From Terfezia claveryi (taxonomy: Eukaryota; Ascomycota; Pezizomycetes; Pezizales; Pezizaceae), in contig WHUX01000118.1 in NCBI GenBank assembly GCA_015179025.1, positions 62,001-126,000 on the forward strand: DNA of 64,000 nucleotides, written 5' to 3'. The translations under genes were made by a program, and so were the position numbers. Position 1 is the stretch's first letter. Each line of letters opens with the position of its first letter. This document shows, piece after piece, positions 1 through 12,800 of this stretch. The notes under the pieces were generated by a model. The model saw only the letters and a list, made by a program, of their open reading frames with translations, did not search any database and was not told the DNA's origin.

Positions 1-260
1 TAGCCTTAAGTATGCTCCATAGAAGTATAGACTTCCAAAAGAACAAAAAAAAGCTATGTGGGTGGACAAACATGTCCGACCTTTGAACCCACCGGCTGGC
101 TCATCATAGTCCCAGTGGGGCCACACATCCTCTTGAAAGAGACTGCGATGACGGCATGTAAAGGGCCCAATCGGCGAGAGGTTTCTAACGCAATAAACAG
201 TTGTGCATATGCACGAGGACAATTAAGTATCTGTGTTTTACTTATGCGCTAGGTGCTCCC

Positions 261-1909
261 ATGGATATCGCCGCAGGCCGGGCTGCATGCCTATGCAAGC
301 CCTCCTCCCCGCATCTTTTTCGATTCAACGCCTTCTCAACGGAAGCACATCGGCCAGCGTCGTCTTCTCGCAGTCCCAGCCCTGCAATCTCCGGAGGAAT
401 GTCCACTCCACCAAATCCATCCAGTCCGCCCGTTCCTCCCCTCCGACCTGCTTTCCCAACACCGCGACTGCACATTAGACGTACACGTCCCCAAAATGTC
501 AAAAACGGGAGCACTATCTACCATACCGTACATACTGCCAGGACCAAGATCCAAGCTGGCGGAGGCGGAAGAACATGTATTCCCGGCAATTACTACGAGA
601 TGTCAGAAAGCCAGACAAGAACGGAGGCGATGGACGATTTCTCCGACCTACACCGCCTAACGACCACAATGGACTCCCTCTCTTGTTTGCACATGCGTCA
701 CGAAGTCTTGCTTGAGACACTCACGGAACGAATTAGGCAGCAAGATGAGAAAGAGGCAGCACTGGAGAGGGGTCTGACCGCATTATTAACCCAGAATCAG
801 AAGCTCAAGGAGGACCTTTGGGGGGTTTCGTGACGAAATCATGGGGGTGGAGCAATGATTGTAAGAGAGAGGTTGGATGCTGTCAAGAACCTGGAGAGAC
901 TGAGTATATTAGCGACACAGCCCTAACGGAAGCAGAGTTTGTTGCTGATGACGCATCAGAATCTGCGGTGGATACCAATGAGCAGTCCGGGGATGAGCTT
1001 TGGGACTGTACGGCTGAGGAAATGGAAGGACTGCGACGGCGGGCACAAGGTCATCCCCGTTTAATGTGCTCTTCGGACACCTTTGCCCTCGACGCAGACA
1101 CTTGCCAGGATTTCACTTCACAATCCCCTTATAGGTTGAACTTTGGTAACAAAGATGTTGACCAAGAGTCCGCTACCGCTACCGATCCCTACCCCGATGA
1201 CGGTGGCGAGACAGATGGTACGGCCTTGCAATGGATTCCTAGAGCAAAGCTCTCGAACCCACTCCAACCAAGGTCACCAGATATCCATTTCTGCCCGAAA
1301 ACACAACCAAAGTCGCCACAAGGGCCGATTGACGGAGATAAAAAGGAGCGGGAGCAGGAGGGGGCAGGCACTCCGGATCGTTGGTCAATGGCAGACTCAA
1401 AAGTAGATGGGGCAGGTCAAGCGGCGCTTGATTCGTTCTTAGGTAGGCAAAGTGGTGAGAGGCCTGGGATGAGGAGCAGTATCGTTATGGGTGCGGATGA
1501 TTTGAAGGCCGTGCGTCAGGGTTTGAGGCAGTGGAGGGATAGTGGTGAATATTGGGACAAGGAGTGGGGGGATGAGGAAGAAGCGGTGGTAGACGGAAAC
1601 TGGGCGTCATACTCGGACTGCGAGGGGGATGAGGAAGTTATCGAAGCAGTGAAGATGTTTTGGCACAAGGATGGGCGGGGCAGGGAGGAACCTGAGACAG
1701 AGATACTGGAAGAAGACGAGGACGGCGATGAGGGCGAGGGAAACGGTAAAGAGGCAGAAGATGATGAAGATCAGGAGGAGAACGAGGAGGACAATCAGGG
1801 CGGGGTCAGCTTGATAATTCTCAACGACGGAAGAGCGGAAAGTAGGGTGGGAAACAACTCTAGCACCGAGAATGGAATATCGGGGCCAGTAAGTGCGCCG
1901 CAGATGTAA
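261..1909 (+). CDS. Putative acidic coiled-coil protein, two exons
   Basis: I do not recognise this protein. Two open frames lie on the same strand: one from ATG 261 to a stop at 831-833, the other open from 749 to the TAA at 1907-1909. A 41-nt GT..AG intron (825-865) would join them in phase 0 and give about 535 residues; 41 nt is short for a fungal intron, so a frameshift or another splice is possible. The N-terminal third is rich in Ser and Pro. Residues around 135-188 are heptad-like and charged (LLETLTERIRQQDEKEAALE), suggesting a coiled coil. The second half is acidic, with a long Glu/Asp run (about codes for 1690-1800) and few hydrophobic stretches, so probably disordered. A second ATG at 399 is an alternative start. 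No membrane segment or catalytic motif is visible. Exon structure is inferred; the long open acidic frame is observed. Confidence 0.5.
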
Positions 1910-4312
1910 TTGAGAAGTCGAAATAGTGGGATGCTGCTTTTTTTTTGTACTACTTAACTATACGGTTATCAGGTTGGGAATAGGATTAAGACTTCTTCCA
2001 GTTTGCCGTCTTTTGTGATACCTAATTACCAGTGCAGCAGCAGCAGAGATGTTGTTTCGTTTTATAGATACTCATACACTCATATGCGATCCCAGTAACG
2101 GGGTCGTAATGATCGCGTAAAGAAAAAGGGGGTGGAAAGGAACACACAGCTAGTTTGGCTTGAAGTTATCGCTGCCTCACGGCCGCGCCCTCTCGGCCAG
2201 TTGTTTTCGTAGTGGTGATGCAATTGGCCCCCCGGCCTCCCACGCTGGGGATGCTCCCGTAACGTAGATGTATGTCTCTCACTGATCACCGTCCTCGTTC
2301 CATACCCTAGCTCGGACAAAGTAGGCAACGTGGTCTCCACTTGGAAATCTCGATCTCCAACACTCGAGTGGTGGACAACCACCTTAGACCGGTAGATTGT
2401 ATTGACCACTCCTCGTATGCACATGTCAGAAGATGGATCCAAGAACAAAGAACTCAGGCATGTTGCCTGTGGAATGCGTTTCTTCTGGCATTTTCAAGAT
2501 CCGGGAAGATGAACCCAACATTCCTGGGTATACACTAGGAGTATATGCGATTTTTATAACATCTGTGGCCATAGCATGTATGCGCTGGTATCAATTTACA
2601 CTTGCCAAACCTAGCGGCACGTCCAGCCAAGATGCTGAATACAAATCGCCGTGTAGCCGAGAGTAAAAGTACATAATTCGTTGCGTTAATTTTACTCTTT
2701 ACAAATTGCCTCAAGCGATCTGGCCGATCCGTTGGCTGCTCAATATAAATAGCGGCCCCCCTACTTGCGGTGTTTATTTTCTTCACGATCTCGGGTTTGG
2801 ATTTGCAACGTCAATGTACAGCGAAATCTCCCGTTCTCACCTATTCTTTTCTGAATGCAAAAATATCTAGGAAGCTGAACCCTTCTGTATTCCGAAGATA
2901 TATTGTTTGTTGTGTTAACAAGCCCCATGTCCTTTTTTTTTTGGCTAAAGCTATGTACCACAAGCTTCGACCAACAGCAAGCACACACACTGGTTTTCAA
3001 TGCAGAAAATATTTGAAACTACGAGCGATACGGAAAGTGACGTTCCGACGAATATGATCCGAAACCTTGTCATGACGCTGCTCGCCACGGCTGATTACCC
3101 CTGCCCCGCGGGGGAATATGACAGGATCCGCCATACAATCGTCGAATCTGTACGGAGAAGTTTTGTGGGCTCATCAGAAACATGGGGAGTGACCCTCTTA
3201 ACAGGAACTGTCACAACAACTCCCAACCCAGGGGGGGATCCAGAATCAAATTACCGCAATAGGCACGCACGTGGCTCCCGGTGGAAGCCCACAAAGGGAA
3301 TACATATAGTGGTATTTTCAAGTGGGTGTGTCGAGTCCGAACATGGGGAGGAGTATCTCCTCTACCGGGTCTACTGCCATCGGAACCCCTGGCGCTTGGG
3401 TAACGGATTGTAAGCACTGGGGAGAAACTCACAATACCGGTAACTAGGATTATTGCGTTGAGCAAACTTCCACATACCAAACATGGCCAACGGGTTGTGC
3501 AACCTGCGGATCATGATTGGGACGGCCTTCTGCAGGAAGCCGAAGCGAGTGCCCGTAATGCATATGAGTTGTTCAAACAGATGTGGATAACTCAATCGCA
3601 AGCTTAAACAGACATTTGCAATGGCACAATTCAGCAATAAAAGCCCTTGCAAACTCTCGTGATTTTGATTTTTTTATTAAAACAAAATGCATAGTACTCA
3701 TATGCGATCCGTATTACAAACACCTTCCGTACCATTTAGTGGCAATCACATATTGGCCAGCTCACGCCAGAATTCCCGGATAGGATGTTGGGCAACCGGG
3801 AATGCTATGTAGCCTAAATACGTGTATGTACAGAGTCAACCCCCTTTAAAAAAAAAAAGGAGTAGATGCCACGATAGTAAAGACTGTATCAGGGTGAGGG
3901 CATTTAGTAGGGGTGGAATAGTCATGTGATGTATGTAAAGAAGCATGTCTTCTCTAAATCTGACGAGCAAGAAGATGACCTTATATGGTCATGCCAAGCT
4001 TTGAGGTATCTAGCTAAGCTACTTACCTATCTAAGTAATGCAATGCAGCCATGTGGTAATCAGTACCACTCATGGCTCATATATGTAGCACCAGTAGTCA
4101 GCCATATGTGTCAGTCTGAGGGGTCCCAATGTAACCTCCAAAAGAGAATTCTCCGGTGCAATCTAGATCCTCTGTAAGCAGTCCGTCCCTATCGTGTAAC
4201 TACAGATTCAAACTAACTTGCATATACAGAGATTAAGGTATGACAGGAAAAATCATTTGGTCCCTGAAATAACTCCAAGCAAAGCTGGTATACATTAAGT
4301 ACCACTCTACAT
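1910..4312. other. Gene-poor stretch with two short LINE 3'-end stubs
   Basis: No open frame here has a recognisable product. Near 2075-2105 and 3690-3715 the sequence repeats the CTCATATGCGATCC signature. This is the reverse complement of the 3' end of the LINE family found throughout the window, so these are short minus-orientation stubs. The remainder is unremarkable AT-rich sequence. Confidence 0.5.
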
Positions 4313-4314
4313 AC

Positions 4315-4535
4315 ATTTTTTTTTTTAAAAATACTCATTATTTTTTTTTTCTCCTATGCGGTCCCGTTAGGGGGACCATGAGGACCACCCGGAAACCCGG
4401 GTGGATTCAGAAATAAGGCAAGTTAACTGCCAGGTTCGACGCTAAGTACATGAACTCAACTGGGAACGAGACTCCATTACCGCTACTGTCATTAACGGAC
4501 TTATGTCCGATGACCTCGAGGGGTCTGACTAAGCA
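4315..4535 (-). mobile_element. LINE 3'-end fragment
   Basis: Read on the minus strand this segment ends in A-rich sequence (poly-T at 4318-4350 on the plus strand), preceded by the family signature: gacctggcagnttaacttgcc, a CCCGGGT-containing stretch, then ctgggaccgcatagga and gagtattt. The block around 4485-4520 (gtcattaacggact...gatgacc) matches 24755 and 57545, extending the match into the 3' UTR. No ORF2 coding sequence remains. The downstream stretch to about 5340 contains nothing I recognise. Confidence 0.65.
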
Positions 4536-5356
4536 TCAACCCGGAAAGAAAAACCATAAACCAGACTCGTAAAATAAACAGTAGACAGAACTCGCAGAGT
4601 ACCGTGACCCCGAAGGACTCATCAAAAGGGAACTCATAAAAACAAGCAAAGCTGAATAAACCTATCGGAAATACTATACTAGGTGAGCATGTAATTAAAG
4701 AGTCTTAAAGGATTCATCCCCTATTGGAGCATATAGAAAATGTTAATAGGGTAATTATCGCCTGCTGATATGAGATTCAAGGGCTTTCGCACGGTTTTAA
4801 GCACCAATAGGAGAGGTTATTCTAGGGTATAGCTCTATTTGGAATATTGTACTGGTTTGGGATACTTTAGTCACGGAGGATTTCGGGATTATAAAGGCCC
4901 TTATTTCAGTATCATATCTATCATCAATATTAGCCACAAGATACGAGTTCTACTTCCATTAGCAATATAAGTACTTCTATTCCACAACAACCGGAGTATT
5001 GTGTAATTTTATAGAAAACAGCACCTGATCAATATATCTAGGCTAATTGACATAGAAGCAACCTCACTACTACAACAATCACACTTATAGACCCAGAATT
5101 TAGCACCACAGCTCTCCCATAAAGGAATTCAACAAAAGATGTACTAGAAACGAACGTTATAGTTGGGCCATTCTAGTTGCAACTTGTAAACATTGGAACC
5201 AGCCTTATACGTCAAATATAGGTGCTGCAAACAGAAGCTTAGTTTCCGATAGCGCATTAGGAATCTACACAACTAGTTCCCAACCAAGAGGCAAGAGCAG
5301 AGACTGAAAATAGAGTACGAAACACGGATTGAAACCAGGTTCCCAATAGGCTACAG

Positions 5357-5436
5357 AATTTTTTTTCTTTTTAATAGTACTCAGTACTCATATGCAATAT
5401 GCAATCCCAGTAATTTCAAACAACTGAAGTAAGTAC
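5357..5436 (-). mobile_element. 80-bp LINE 3' stub with target-site duplication
   Basis: A 5'-truncated insertion in minus orientation. It starts on the plus strand with a T-rich tail and carries tactcatatgc and gcaatcccagtaa, the reverse complement of the LINE 3' terminus. It is bracketed by an imperfect duplication: ttcccaataggctacag at 5340-5356 and ttcccaatgggctatacag at 5437-5455. Divergence of the two flanks suggests an old insertion. Confidence 0.6.
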
Positions 5437-5479
5437 TTCCCAATGGGCTATACAGGATCAATTGTCAAAATTAAGTACA

Positions 5480-6655
5480 ACATTGCCCTCAATTCAGCAG
5501 ATTGGCCAACCTGGGAGCCGCAATCCAACGAGCCAATCGTGCACACTAGGCAAGGGCAAGACACAACCACTGCCAACGAGATCCCGGAAATAGACGACGA
5601 GGACCCCGTGACGTCAGCAGTACTTCTAATTGGCAAAGGGGATTTGTCTCAGCGCTAGGAATAATCAAGACTCGAAAAACAGCTCTTCAATTAAAGCAGT
5701 TTTGGTGCCTACGGTCAACGATCTCGAAACGACTTTGAAGATGATTCGTTTCGACAAGCTGCACAATGTTTTACCAGGCTTCTAGACGGCAGCATGGGTC
5801 AACCGTGAGATACCAGTTCAGTCTCGACGAGCACAGAACACGGACCCCCACCCCGGAAGACGTCGAACGTGTTTCTGCAAACACCGACCGGCCCAGTCTG
5901 GTTGGCACAAGGACCCGCGCCCCCCCCCAAGCACGCGGAGGCAGCAACCGAGACCGAGCTGCAAGCCCACAAAACCAAGGGCAAAGGCAAAGAGTCGGCG
6001 GGGGCTCAAACGCCACCCCGAGCCATCCCCCCGACCGACCAAGTCCAGGACCTGGAAAGGGTAAGGGCAAAGGCGACACCACCCCCGAGCACCCCCCAAA
6101 AAAAATCCACCACCGTCAATACGAGCACGAGCCGTGGTATTTCACGCGGCCCCAACAAAGTACAAACCCGGCTTGATGTGCCGATGGATCGTAGAAACAA
6201 TAAAGGGATTCGAATTCTCGGTATTCGCTGGCTGCTGTAGGAGACAGAAGGGTCGGAAAGTTGGCATCGTCACCCGTCATCTACATGGCGAAAGAAGCCG
6301 ACACCACACGAGGGCTCCGCAAGGGAAAGAGAGTTTTCCGCACCACAGCATACAACTGGAAGAGTTGAGGGATGAGCTTTTCCAATGACGAATGTGTTTG
6401 GACGAGGGTTTTGTAATTCCCTACCATGCCAGCGTCCACATGCGGGTATTTTTTGGGTGAGGTTATGGAGGGTTTTGTTTCCACCTGCGATATATCTTTT
6501 ATTGTAAGGTTCAGTCAGGCGGGCAAGCCTGTTAATGACAGCATGGGTCTCGATCCACTTGAGTTTTACTTAGCGTCGGACCTGGCAGATTAACTTGCCT
6601 TGTCCCTGATTCCACCCGGGTATGAGCATTCTTTTTAAAAAATAAAAAATAAAGA
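5480..6655 (+). mobile_element. ORF1-only LINE derivative, copy A (decayed)
   Basis: A frameshifted gag-like ORF1 lies at about 5480-6380. It contains a Pro/Lys-rich linker (KGKGKESAGA) and an ILGIRWLL segment near 6210-6237 that matches GIRWLTQEP in copy B. This resembles ORF1 of Tad-type non-LTR elements. After ORF1 the sequence passes directly into the family 3' UTR (caagcctgttaatgacagca near 6523) and the 3' signature, ending in an A-rich tail at 6635-6652. No endonuclease, reverse transcriptase or RNase H sequence lies between, so ORF2 is missing. Several stops and frameshifts make it inactive. Copies B and C have the same layout. Confidence 0.6.
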
Positions 6656-6659
6656 ATGT

Positions 6660-8311
6660 GAAAGGCCCGGACTGGCTATAGCGGGCAGAAGTCAAGGCCT
6701 GTTTAATTCAACAGCTGCAGCTAGTATGTCTATATTGAGCTATGTCATTTTTCAACTTCCGATCACAAGAATTCGGGAACATATGGAGGAATCCCATTTG
6801 AAGACCATGATTTCTGGCGAATATTCAGGAGCACATGGCTGCAGCTTTAGCAGACATGGGACAGAGATCATCATGGGGTTAAAGAATCCATATAGAATAC
6901 ATTGCAATTGTAAGTATACATCTACGTGCAATTCTTCAGGTGCAGCTATGTTTACCACATACAGGATTCGGACAGGTGCGATGATATTACTATATAACCA
7001 ATCAAACCAGATACTATGCTCACAAAATGGACGGTGTTAAATAGAATATTTTGCACAAGATGTTGTACTCTTTCTTTTATAGAGAAAGCCAGGAATAGGA
7101 AATCCAAGAAGGTGTTTTACAACATGATGTGTTTTTCTCTTACTAACTTGAATTTGAATAGAGATATTCCATAATATATCTGTTTTGGTCAAATATATTG
7201 AGATCTTGACACACATTTTGCCTGATATCCATCTAGAGTTCAGTTGAAATCTAGGCATCAAAGATCCAATTTTCGTGCAGGACAGCTGGTCAATTGATAC
7301 CTCCAAACTTGCACACTGGTTCAAAGACAATAATAACTGGGTAGTTACTTACCATCCTGCCTGCTCTCTTAATCTAAACCAATTGGACATATTTGGTATG
7401 TAAAGCTAACTTCTTAAGAGATTTCCCCATTCAATGAATATGCCCGGAAGCCCAGCAGTGGTGAAGGAAGCACTAGTGGATGTATTGCAAGAGATTTAGA
7501 AGGGTATTCCAGAGTCATTATTGGAGAGTCTCTACAGCTTAATATCTCGCCTTGTAGTGGCTGTGTTTAGTGTAGAGGGTTGGTATACAAAGTACTAGAA
7601 CCGTGGAATTTCCCGTGTTATACCACATCAATGCGTATCTGTGCGCGGCAAGCTGTAATTATTGTAAATATGCATATATCATTGCTTTATGCGAGACGTT
7701 CTAAAGCATTTCGAGTTATTAATGGACGCTATATTATGACGAGGGACCGGTGGATTATCTTCACCGTGAGTTGGTCCCTGTCCCCGTATCTACTGTACGT
7801 AGAAGGCCAAATACCACTTAAATAGCGAGAAACGAACTAACATGCGCAACGCGCGGGACGATCGCGGGTAAAAAATCCTTATATCCTGGGGTTCCAAACG
7901 AAAGGCTTCCAGCAACGAACTTCGTATAAACAGGCTTTATGTCAATAACAGGTGGTACAGTATAAACGATATTAATGGTAACATGTGATGTTTTTGGGAA
8001 GAACCTCCGCAACCTCTACCAAATTCTTCAATGCAACATTATTAACAAGTTGCCAACTTTCCCCGCCGGTTTTTCTGCACAAATAACCTTATCCCCAATT
8101 ATCTGTACTCCTTTGTTGCCTTTCCTGGAAGGTCTGAAGTGTGATAATCCTATTGATATATTCGTGATATAGGTAGAAGAGAAGAAGAAGTCGTGGTGGA
8201 TCCGAAGGTTTTAACCTTACGGGTCCTGTCTAATGACCAGATCGAGTAAGTAGGTAGTGTTGTTACATGTCCTTTCATTTCTTCTATGCAAAACCAGCGT
8301 GGTAGGCTAGA
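6660..8311. other. No recognisable gene
   Basis: Only short open frames without recognisable motifs are present on either strand. The part next to the copia RNase H relic may be older element sequence, but I see no integrase or reverse-transcriptase motif in it. Confidence 0.4.
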
Positions 8312-8554
8312 GTGACAAGAAGTTATAATCGCACCAAGCACATTGATATCTGGTATCATTTTATTAGAGCTGAGATTGAAGCGGGTACTATCAATCTTCA
8401 GTCTATCGGTACAAAAGATAATGTAGCGGACATCCTTACCAAGGCTCTACATTTGAAGCGCATCGGTCTGGAATGGGCATTTTTATTTTTCCGGGTCCTT
8501 AATATTATTATTATTTCTACCACTTCTCGATGTCCTGGCACTCTTTTATCCTAA
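8312..8554 (+). pseudogene. Ty1/copia RNase H relic
   Basis: The translation contains RTKHIDIWYHFIR, then GTINLQSIGTKDNVADILT and KAL, which is the characteristic C-terminal end of copia polyproteins (RNase H: TKHIDIRYHFIR...TKDNxADIxTKAL). Only the last ~60 residues of the polyprotein are readable; the expected reverse-transcriptase and integrase regions upstream are not. A polypurine tract and LTR follow at 8707-9055 in the order and spacing expected for a copia 3' end. Inactive fragment. Confidence 0.8.
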
Positions 8555-8717
8555 TTTTTCCCACGGGGTTTTTATAGGTTTTAATGAGGTCAGTGGTTAT
8601 GTACGCACTTCAGTAGTTCTGTACTTGTTAGTTGTCTATATGCCTTGTTCATATTGTATGCGCTTTCATGAAGTATGCTCTTACAACTGTGCCGACAGTC
8701 TGCAGAGCAAGGTGGAG

Positions 8718-9055
8718 TGTTGAAAAAAAATGCTTATGTCGATCACCATGTTGATCACCGAAGATCAACTTGATTGTTAATGCTTCGCTCTTTGTCTGAA
8801 TAACCTTACTTTGTTCTGCACGTCTTCTTTGTTCACAGCTTTTTCTTTGTCTGCCGTCACTATTGTCTGATGTCACTACTGTCTGTTATCGCTGTCTGCG
8901 CTCTACATTTGCTGTCGCAATCTCTTGCTCCGTGGTTTATTTAAACCTCACAAAAGTCCTGTCTATATCGATTAATAAGACAATAAGATAATTGAGAGTC
9001 AAGCAATACGATCTTCCGCTGCATATGCACTCATTCTCGTTGTAGTTTTACAACA
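8718..9055 (+). mobile_element. Copia 3' LTR (338 bp)
   Basis: The purine-rich tract gcaaggtggag (8707-8717) is followed immediately by TGTTG, and the segment ends in CAACA at 9051-9055, giving 5-bp inverted termini TGTTG/CAACA typical of copia LTRs. A TATA-like tttatttaaacc near 8937 lies in the 3' half. It follows the RNase H relic at 8312-8480 in the same orientation. I found no matching 5' LTR in the window, so the element is 5'-truncated or its left part was lost. Confidence 0.75.
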
Positions 9056-9847
9056 CTCAGACACGGGCTGCCTAGTCATATGGGTTCTGAAAACTCCCAT
9101 TTTGCCCTCTAAGAGGGGTATTTCGAGTCATATTGAGCAAGAATTGGGAGAAATGTATCGCTGGATTTCAGGTACAGAAATATTGGCAGAGTGCTGCTCA
9201 GGCTATATGGAAGGAAATAACTGGAGATCGCTTGCGGGGACTGATTCGCACAACCAGACTAGATTCGCACTATGCCCGCTGTTATAGCAGTTGGTGCATC
9301 GACACCATATCACGAAAGTTACTACTCATAAACTTTTCTCGTGCCAAGGCCAAGCCTGCTTTGCGGGCAGGGGGGAAACTTACGGATATACATATGCTCC
9401 GGAGATGCATATGCAAGAGTGCCGCCCAGGGCATAGTCGGGGAAAAAAGGCACTCTATGGTTACAAATTGTGCATATTTGGAAATATACATACAACGGAG
9501 GAATAATGTCATTGTGTTTCTGCAAGTGAGACATAGCCCGCTTGTACGGATCGGTCGATGTGTCGAGCTGAGATAGCAACGGAGTAGTATGTTGTTTCTC
9601 CTCCGCCTCCAATTCCACCATTTCCTCCGTTCTGTTTAACCGGGTACCGAAGAGTTACGGAAGCAATCGATCCAAGCCTCTGTTTAGAAAAATCATTCCA
9701 CTCGATTACAAGGGGAGTGAGCTGATCCCTTGATCACACGTAAGTGAACCGGAGTCGCAAGTCACCGGATGGAAGTTGGCTGATTATATACTTACTTACG
9801 GTGATACATAGATAGTTTTTACACCCTACCGCCATACCACACCAGAC

Positions 9848-12800
9848 ATGAGCCTCGGGTTCGGAATCGGCGATATTATAGCCGTGTCTAGACTCGCTTT
9901 GGATGTGTACAGTGCATACAAGGACGCCCCTGAGGATTTCAGAAATATCTCGCACGAGATAAAATCGCTACACATCATTGTCGACAAACACAAGGACGAA
10001 TTCCGAGACAAGATCCTGAACCTGGATGAAGAAAGGCAATTACGAGAAATACTTCAGGGATGTACCAATGTATTGGAGGACTTGGACAAGCTGCGCATCA
10101 AGTACATGAGCTTGGGCTCAGCTCAGGGCTCAAGTGCGCAAGCTATTGATCGCATTAAATGGGGCCAGGAAAATATTGTAGAGCTGCGAGCAAGACTTAC
10201 CTCGAATACCACATTACTTAACACATTTATTATAAGGTAAATCACCATGATGTAATATGGATTCCCACGGGGCTGCATAGGAGTACCAAGTATTTAAAAA
10301 AAATATATATATATATATATGGATTCCCAGGTCTAATTTTCTGGTTCTACAGTCGCACACACGCCATGGTGGTCACGGGGCAGGCCGAGTTGCTGAGCTC
10401 GATTGAGGAAATTAAAAACCATTTCCTTGCTGGCCTCCGCCGCAAAAATTCAACCATGTCATTGCAATCAAATTCTTCATTCGCACCCAGTGTAAAGACC
10501 AAAGAAGCAATGAAGCGACTTTGCAAAAACCTCTACAAAGCTGGTGTCAGAGCAGACATGATTCGAGATCGAGAAGATCAAGCTGCCGCCTTTTTCCAAT
10601 CCCAAAATACACCTCCAGTGGTTGTTCCCCAAATAGCGAGCTCGGAAGTTCAAAAAGAAGAGCCATTGGAGGAAAATGAAAAGGGCAAAAACAAAAGGAT
10701 TACTACCCGTAGGCGGCTGTTAAATATGGCTGCAGCAACGGGCTTCAGACAGGGCATACAGCTTCTGTTATGGAACGTTGAAAATACCGAGACTGTGCTT
10801 AACGCTTTTAAAATATCACCCCTTGATATCGCAGCAGGAGCAGGACGTACAGAAGTGGTGCGGCTGCTATTGGAGAAGGGAGCCAATATTGAGACTACGA
10901 GAAGCAGTGATGGGTCCACAGCGCTTGATACTGCCGCATATTTTGGACATGCAGGTGTGGTGAGGCTGCTATTGGAGAAGGGAGCCAATATTGAGGCCAC
11001 GAGAAGCAGTGATGGATCCACAGCTCTTCAAACCGCAGCATATTCTGGGCATGCGGACGTGGTGAGGCTGCTATTGGAGAAGGGCGCCAATATTGAGGCC
11101 ACGAGAAGCAGTGATGGATCCACAGCTCTTCAAACCACAGCATATTCTGGGCATGCGGACGTGGTGAGGCTGCTATTGGAGAAGGGCGCCAATATCGAGG
11201 CCACGAGAAGCGATGATGGATCCTCAGCGCTTGATAGTGCAGCGCATTCTGGCCATGCAGACGTGGTGAGGCTGCTATTGGAGAAGGGCGCCAATATCGA
11301 GGCCACGAGAAGCGATGATGGATCCTCAGCGCTTTATTCTGCAGCGCATTCTGGCCATGCGGACGTGGTGAGACTGCTTTTGGAGAAGGGCGCCAATATC
11401 GAGGCCACGAGAAGCGATGATGGATCCACAGCGCTTTATTCTGCAGCGCATTCTGGGCATGCAGACGTGGTGAGACTGCTATTGGAGAAGGGCGCCAATA
11501 TCGAGGCCACGAGGAGGAGCGATGGTGGATCCACAGCGCTTTATTCTGCAGTATGTTCTGGCCATGTAGACGTGGTGAGACTGCTATTGGAGAAGGGCGC
11601 CAATATCGAGGCCACGAGAAGCGATGATGGATCCTCAGCGCTTTATTCTGCAGCGCATTCTGGGCATGCAGACGTGGTGAGACTGCTATTGGAGAAGGGC
11701 GCCAATATCGAGGCCACGAGAAGCGATGATGGATCCTCAGCGCTTGATAGTGCAGCGCATTCTGGCCATGCAGACGTAGTGAGGCTGCTATTGGAGAAGG
11801 GCGCCAATATTGAGGCCACGAGAAACGATGATGGATCCACAGCGCTTGATTCTGCAGCATATTCTGGACATACAGACGTAGTGAGACTGCTATTGGAGAA
11901 GGGCGCCAATATTGAGGCTACGAGAAGCGGTGATGGATCCACAGCTCTTCAAACCGCAGCATATTCTGGGCATGCGGACGTAGTGAGGCTGCTATTGGAG
12001 AGGGGCGCCAATATTGAGGCCACGAGAAGCAGTGATGGATCCACAGCGCTGTATTCCGCAGCATATTCTGGCCATGCAGACGTGGTGAGACTGCTATTGG
12101 AGAAGGGCGCCAATATCGAGGCCACGAGAAGCGATAATGGATCCACAGCGCTGTATTCTGCAGCATATTCTGGCCATGCAGACGTGGTGAGACTGCTATT
12201 GGAGAAGGGCGCCAATATCGAGGCCACGAGAAGCGATGATGGATCCTCAGCGCTTCATAGCGCAGCGCATTCTGGCCATGCAGACGTGGTGAGGCTGCTA
12301 TTGGAGAAGGGCGCCAATATCGAGGCCACGAGAAGCGGTGGTGGATCCACAGCTCTTCAAACCGCAGCATATTCTGGGCATGTTGACGTGGTGAGGCTGC
12401 TATTGGAGAGGGGCGCCAATATTGAGGTCACGAGAAGCAGTGATGGATCCACAGCGCTGTATTCCGCAGCATATTTTGGCCATGCAGACGTGGTGAGACT
12501 GCTATTGGAGAAGGGCGCCAATATCGAGGCCACGAGAAGCGATAATGGATCCACAGCGCTGTATTCTGCAGCATATTCTGGCCATGCAGACGTGGTGAGA
12601 CTGCTATTGGAGAAGGGCGCCAATATCGAGGCCACGAGAAGCGATGATGGATCCTCAGCGCTTGATAGTGCAGCGCATTCTGGCCATGCAGACGTGGTGA
12701 GGCTGCTATTGGAGAAGGGCGCCGATATTGAGGCTACGAGAAGCAGAGGTGGAACAGCACTTGATAGTGCAGCGCATTCTGGCCATGTAGACGTGGTGAG

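Noticed and set aside
5771..6082. Minus-strand and alternative frames in the GC-rich ORF1 linker
   Set aside because: They overlap the LINE ORF1 linker and have skewed composition; the plus-strand reading matches copies B and C.
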